Shown one piece after another: positions 63,943-64,000 of a DNA stretch of 64,000 nucleotides. Within the stretch, counting starts at the first letter, position 1. Each line of letters opens with the position of its first letter. The notes beneath the pieces were generated by a model. That model worked only from the letters and a program-made list of their open reading frames with translations. It searched no databases and was not told the origin of the DNA. The translations under genes were made by a program, and so were the position numbers. Origin of the DNA: Sorangium aterium (GTDB taxonomy: Bacteria; Myxococcota_A; Polyangia; Polyangiales; Polyangiaceae); contig NZ_JAQNDK010000002.1 in the NCBI RefSeq assembly GCF_028368935.1, positions 1,116,001 through 1,180,000 of the forward strand. The letters run 5' to 3'.

Positions 63943-64000
63943 ATGAGCGGGCCGAAGCCTCCCAGGGCCGTCGAAGGCGAAGATTATTACCTCGAGGGAG
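63943..64000 (+). CDS. Probable DUF5522 protein, 5' end only
   Basis: The ATG at 63943 opens a frame to the right edge, reading MSGPKPPRAVEGEDYYLEG (19 residues). The GEDYY(L/V)EG phrase is the start of the short DUF5522 family, which continues with a Cys-rich end outside the window. It is divergent from the large lipoprotein gene (153 bp). Named by a very short match, so only tentative. Confidence 0.5.
   Translation, partial: MSGPKPPRAVEGEDYYLEG

Overview
The window is GC-rich (roughly 70% or more by eye), coding-dense, and carries several marks of a large-genome myxobacterium of the Sorangium/Polyangium type. These are eukaryotic-type Ser/Thr protein kinases (two complete, plus the tail of a third-type kinase/ATPase regulator), many lipoproteins, FG-GAP proteins, a complete type II secretion locus with a sigma-54 regulator, and eukaryote-like GABA aminotransferases. 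The genus assignment is inference from these features, not a database match. I saw no rRNA, tRNA, CRISPR array, insertion sequence or prophage.

Layout. 1-2.4 kb: C-terminal part of an AAA/TPR signalling protein, followed at once by a very long imperfect palindrome. 2.5-5.1 kb (minus strand): a small beta-rich protein, gcvPB and a lipoprotein. 5.4-7.1 kb: FG-GAP lipoprotein, convergent with hemL (7.2-8.5 kb). hemL is separated from a Ser/Thr kinase by a 429-bp divergent spacer holding five 23-bp tandem repeats. 10.5-14 kb: an unknown protein, a Cys-rich/ferritin-like lipoprotein and a DUF4142 lipoprotein.

14-27.7 kb: a metabolic neighbourhood with aldehyde dehydrogenase, two eukaryote-type class III (GABA) aminotransferases, two paralogous GNAT-like proteins, FdhD with a YdeP-type molybdoenzyme, an HDAC-type deacylase, a GAF protein and a PuuB-like FAD amine oxidase. 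Many of its genes overlap by 4 bp. It looks like a catabolic system for (acetylated) polyamines or omega-amino compounds built around duplicated aminotransferase and GNAT genes, and is the best candidate here for an undescribed system. 27.8-28.7 kb: a two-gene AbiEii-like toxin-antitoxin module. 28.9-33.2 kb: a second kinase, threonine synthase, and a receiver-GAF-PAS-STAS protein.

33.4-49.9 kb (all minus strand): type II secretion genes in transcription order: sigma-54 response regulator, gspC, a small membrane protein, gspD (frameshifted), gspE, gspF, a GspG-like protein without prepilin signal, gspG, gspH, gspI, gspJ, gspK, gspL, gspM, gspN. Most junctions overlap or abut, so they probably form one operon exporting folded proteins across the outer membrane.

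50-64 kb: isochorismatase-family hydrolase, a small unknown protein coupled to a [2Fe-2S] ferredoxin-like protein, a lower-GC island with one unknown gene, a COQ4-like protein divergent from a TetR regulator with palindromic operator candidates, a HisN-like phosphatase, an HSL-type esterase, a lipoprotein, htpG, a Tat-exported serine-hydrolase-like protein, a TPR membrane protein, efp (with three 33-bp repeats upstream), a large lipoprotein, and the first codons of a probable DUF5522 protein at the right edge.
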